Assembly (NCBI RefSeq): GCF_914271435.1
Contig: NZ_CAJZAI010000015.1
Span: 1 to 64,000 of the forward strand
DNA length: 64,000 nt
Reading direction: 5' to 3'
Source: Cupriavidus laharis
Lineage (GTDB): Bacteria; Pseudomonadota; Gammaproteobacteria; Burkholderiales; Burkholderiaceae
This document shows, one piece after another, positions 62,052-64,000 of the stretch. Both the position numbers and the translations under genes were made by a program. Position 1 is the first letter of the stretch. Every line of letters begins with the position of its first letter. The notes under the pieces are model-generated. The model did no database searches. It was not told the DNA's origin and saw only the letters and a program-made list of their open reading frames with translations.

Positions 62052-62290
62052 ACGGCACATCCCGACCGGGAAGGCGGGAAACCAGTCCGGGGAGGCGGCC
62101 AGCGGCCGCCTGTCCCGGCAACAGGATGTGAGCGGAGGCGGTTCAGCGCGGACGCGGCATCACCGGCAGCCCGGGCGGTTCACACAGTCCATGCAAGGCA
62201 CGCGCGGATAGGGAGCGCTGCGTGCTTCGCGACAAGGACGCGCAAGCCGTCAGGGACCGGCCCTGCGATGCTGGATCCGGCCGTTCCGGC

Positions 62291-63484
62291 TCAGTCTGCC
62301 TGCTTGCGCAGGAAGGCCGGGATGTCGTACGTATCGACACCCTTCTCCTGCAGCGCGGCCACGTGGGCCGACGCCGATTCACGCGAGCTGCGCCACACTG
62401 CCGGGGTATCCAGGCCGCTGTAGTCCGGCGAGCTGTGATGCGTGGCCGCCGCAGCCATGCCGGCCATCATCTGCACCGGGATGTTGTCGGTGCCGGTCTT
62501 GAGCAGGGTCATCGGCTGCTGCTTCTTGGCCGAACGGCCCAGGCCCGTCGCCACCACGGTCACGCGCAGGGCATCGCCCATCGCGTCGTCGTACACCGTA
62601 CCGAAGATCACGGTCGCATCTTCCGCGGCGTAGCTGCGGATGGTGTTCATGACTTCCTTGGTTTCCGACAGCTTGAGCGAACGGCTGGCGGTGATGTTGA
62701 CCAGCACACCGCGCGCGCCCGACAGGTCCACGCCTTCCAGCAGCGGGCTGGCCACGGCCTGCTCGGCAGCCAGGCGGGCGCGGTCGACGCCCGACACGGT
62801 GGCCGTACCCATCATGGCCTTGCCCTGCTCGCCCATCACCGTCTTCACGTCTTCGAAGTCGACGTTCACCAGACCGTCCACGTTGATGATTTCGGCAATG
62901 CCGGCCACGGCGTTGTGCAGCACGTCGTCGGCGCACTGGAAGCACTTGTCCATCTCGGCGTCATCGCCCATGACTTCGAAGAGCTTCTCGTTGAGCACCA
63001 CGATCAGCGAATCGACCGAGCTTTCCAGTTCGCTCGATCCATGTTCGGCCACCTTGGCGCGGCGCGCGCCTTCGAAGTCGAACGGCTTGCTGACCACGCC
63101 CACCGTCAGGATGCCCATTTCCTTGGCCACCTGCGCCACGATCGGCGCGGCGCCGGTACCGGTGCCGCCGCCCATGCCGGCAGTGATGAAGACCATGTGG
63201 GCGCCGCGCAGTGCGTCCGCGATCTGCTCGCGGGCCTGCTCGGCGCAGTTGCGGCCGACTTCCGGCTTGGCGCCGGCACCCAGGCCGGAATTGCCCAGTT
63301 GGAGCACGCGCGAAGCGGTCGAGCGCTTCAGTGCCTGCGCGTCGGTGTTCATGCAGATGAATTCAACACCCTGCACGCCGCGGCTGATCATGTGCTGCAC
63401 GGCATTGCCGCCCGCGCCGCCCACGCCCACCACTTTGATGATGGTGCCGTCCATCACTTCCGTTTCGATCATGTCAAAGTCCAT
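62291..63484 (-). CDS. ftsZ: cell division protein FtsZ
   Basis: 397-residue tubulin-like GTPase that forms the Z ring. GVGGAGGNAVQHMI and the tubulin signature GGGTGTGAAPIVAQ bind GTP; the T7 loop NVDFEDVKTVM supplies the catalytic Asp. The C-terminal peptide (DIPAFLRKQAD) is the site where FtsA and ZipA dock. ATG 63484 has GGAGG 5 bases upstream; an in-frame GTG one codon before is less likely. ftsA precedes it by 174 bases. Confidence 0.98.
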   Translation of the reverse strand: MDFDMIETEVMDGTIIKVVGVGGAGGNAVQHMISRGVQGVEFICMNTDAQALKRSTASRVLQLGNSGLGAGAKPEVGRNCAEQAREQIADALRGAHMVFITAGMGGGTGTGAAPIVAQVAKEMGILTVGVVSKPFDFEGARRAKVAEHGSSELESSVDSLIVVLNEKLFEVMGDDAEMDKCFQCADDVLHNAVAGIAEIINVDGLVNVDFEDVKTVMGEQGKAMMGTATVSGVDRARLAAEQAVASPLLEGVDLSGARGVLVNITASRSLKLSETKEVMNTIRSYAAEDATVIFGTVYDDAMGDALRVTVVATGLGRSAKKQQPMTLLKTGTDNIPVQMMAGMAAAATHHSSPDYSGLDTPAVWRSSRESASAHVAALQEKGVDTYDIPAFLRKQAD

Positions 63485-63658
63485 CACTGCCTCCGAGAAA
63501 AATCAGTCCCCAGACTTTGCAGCCTCCCCGCCGCAACCCCTGGTTCCTGAACAAGAAACCGATTAAAAGAAATTGTTCCCTTCAACGCGCCATCCCTGCC
63601 TAGGTAGACACGAACGACAAAGACAGCGCGACTTTCCTTTCGTCAGACAAGCTTCACG

Positions 63659-64000
63659 TCAGAAGTTGCCGACAAACCATTCCTTCATGCGGCCCCACAC
63701 CTGCTTGACCGAACCGCTCTGCACCGCAACCTTTCGTCCGCGCATGCGCTGCACGCGGCCTTCTAGCAGCAGGCCCATCACCGTGGCATAGCGCGGGCTC
63801 TTCACCACCTCATGCAAGTTGCCGCGGTACTCCGGCACGCCCACGCGCACCGGCTTCAGGAAGATGTCCTCGCCAAGCTCCACCATGCCCGGCATCATCG
63901 CCGTGCCACCAGTGATCACCACGCCGGACGAGAGCAGCTCTTCGTAGCCCGACTCGCGCACCACCTGGTGCACCAGCGAATACAGTTCCTCGATGCGCGG
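63659..64000 (-). CDS. ftsA: cell division protein FtsA, C-terminal part (runs off the window)
   Basis: C-terminal ~113 residues of the actin-like protein that anchors FtsZ to the membrane. The frame is open to base 64000 (PRIEELYSL...). The ATP-binding GVVITGGTAMMPGMVELGEDIF, and YRGNLHEVVKSPRYATVMGLLLEG are FtsA landmarks. The protein ends VWGRMKEWFVGNF, the amphipathic membrane-targeting helix. The rest lies beyond the window. Confidence 0.95.
   Translation of the reverse strand, partial: PRIEELYSLVHQVVRESGYEELLSSGVVITGGTAMMPGMVELGEDIFLKPVRVGVPEYRGNLHEVVKSPRYATVMGLLLEGRVQRMRGRKVAVQSGSVKQVWGRMKEWFVGNF

Overview
This is a GC-rich, densely packed bacterial chromosome segment. The gene order ftsA(partial)-ftsZ-peroxiredoxin-lpxC-dciA-M23 peptidase-secA-argJ-AAA ATPase-mutT, then yacG-zapD-coaE-pilD-pilC-pilB-tRNA-Pro-ispB / rplU-rpmA-obgE-proB-rppH-proS-ffh-pilS-pilR-ampD-nrdA-nrdB, is that of beta-proteobacteria of the Burkholderiaceae, most likely Cupriavidus or a close Ralstonia relative. 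The two Bug-type solute receptors paired with family III CoA-transferases and acyl-CoA enzymes fit Cupriavidus particularly well. The assignment is inferred from gene order and protein similarity remembered from these genera; no search was run.

Layout. 1-2300: a membrane protein of the DUF4239 type and a proline-rich lipoprotein. 2434-6517 (minus): a catabolic module of LysR regulator, Bug receptor, CoA-transferase and crotonase. 6768-9329: an AidB-type acyl-CoA dehydrogenase divergent from a PaaX-family repressor, with palindromes between them. 9330-15550: a decaying accessory island, partly AT-rich. It holds a filamentous-haemagglutinin/CdiA-like gene that has lost its 5' end and carries a +1 frameshift at a G8 tract, ending in a TNT-type (NAD glycohydrolase) toxin domain followed by an overlapping immunity candidate. 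Also here are a twice-frameshifted lipoprotein gene, a stray haemagglutinin fragment, and a CHAT-domain gene truncated at both ends. 15552-21738 (minus): a second acyl-CoA module (two acyl-CoA dehydrogenases, CoA-transferase, crotonase, Bug receptor) containing two pseudogenes that each kept both ends but lost the middle (nitronate monooxygenase, CoA-transferase).

22150-27010: class Ia ribonucleotide reductase, nrdA and nrdB, with a pair of NrdR boxes one 31-bp step apart, a long perfect inverted repeat in the nrdA leader and a palindromic repeat between the two genes. 27011-32536: ampD, the pilR/pilS two-component system and a cytochrome c assembly-like gene. 32630-43252: ffh, a purine phosphoribosyltransferase, LysE exporter, prolyl-hydroxylase-like protein, lytic transglycosylase, proS, rppH, CNP1-like lipoprotein, proB, obgE, rpmA and rplU. 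43470-50897: a possible small membrane protein, ispB, tRNA-Pro(CGG), the type IV pilus genes pilB-pilC-pilD, coaE, zapD and yacG. 50922-64000: an OPT transporter, mutT, an AAA ATPase, argJ, secA, an M23 peptidase, dciA, lpxC, a peroxiredoxin, ftsZ and the 3' end of ftsA.

The housekeeping half is ordinary and intact. The most interesting part is 9.3-15.6 kb: an orphan contact-dependent-inhibition-like toxin/immunity tail stranded in a broken surface-protein locus. Its indels are concentrated in the island and absent from the flanks, which argues for real decay (or phase variation at the G8 tract) rather than general sequencing error.
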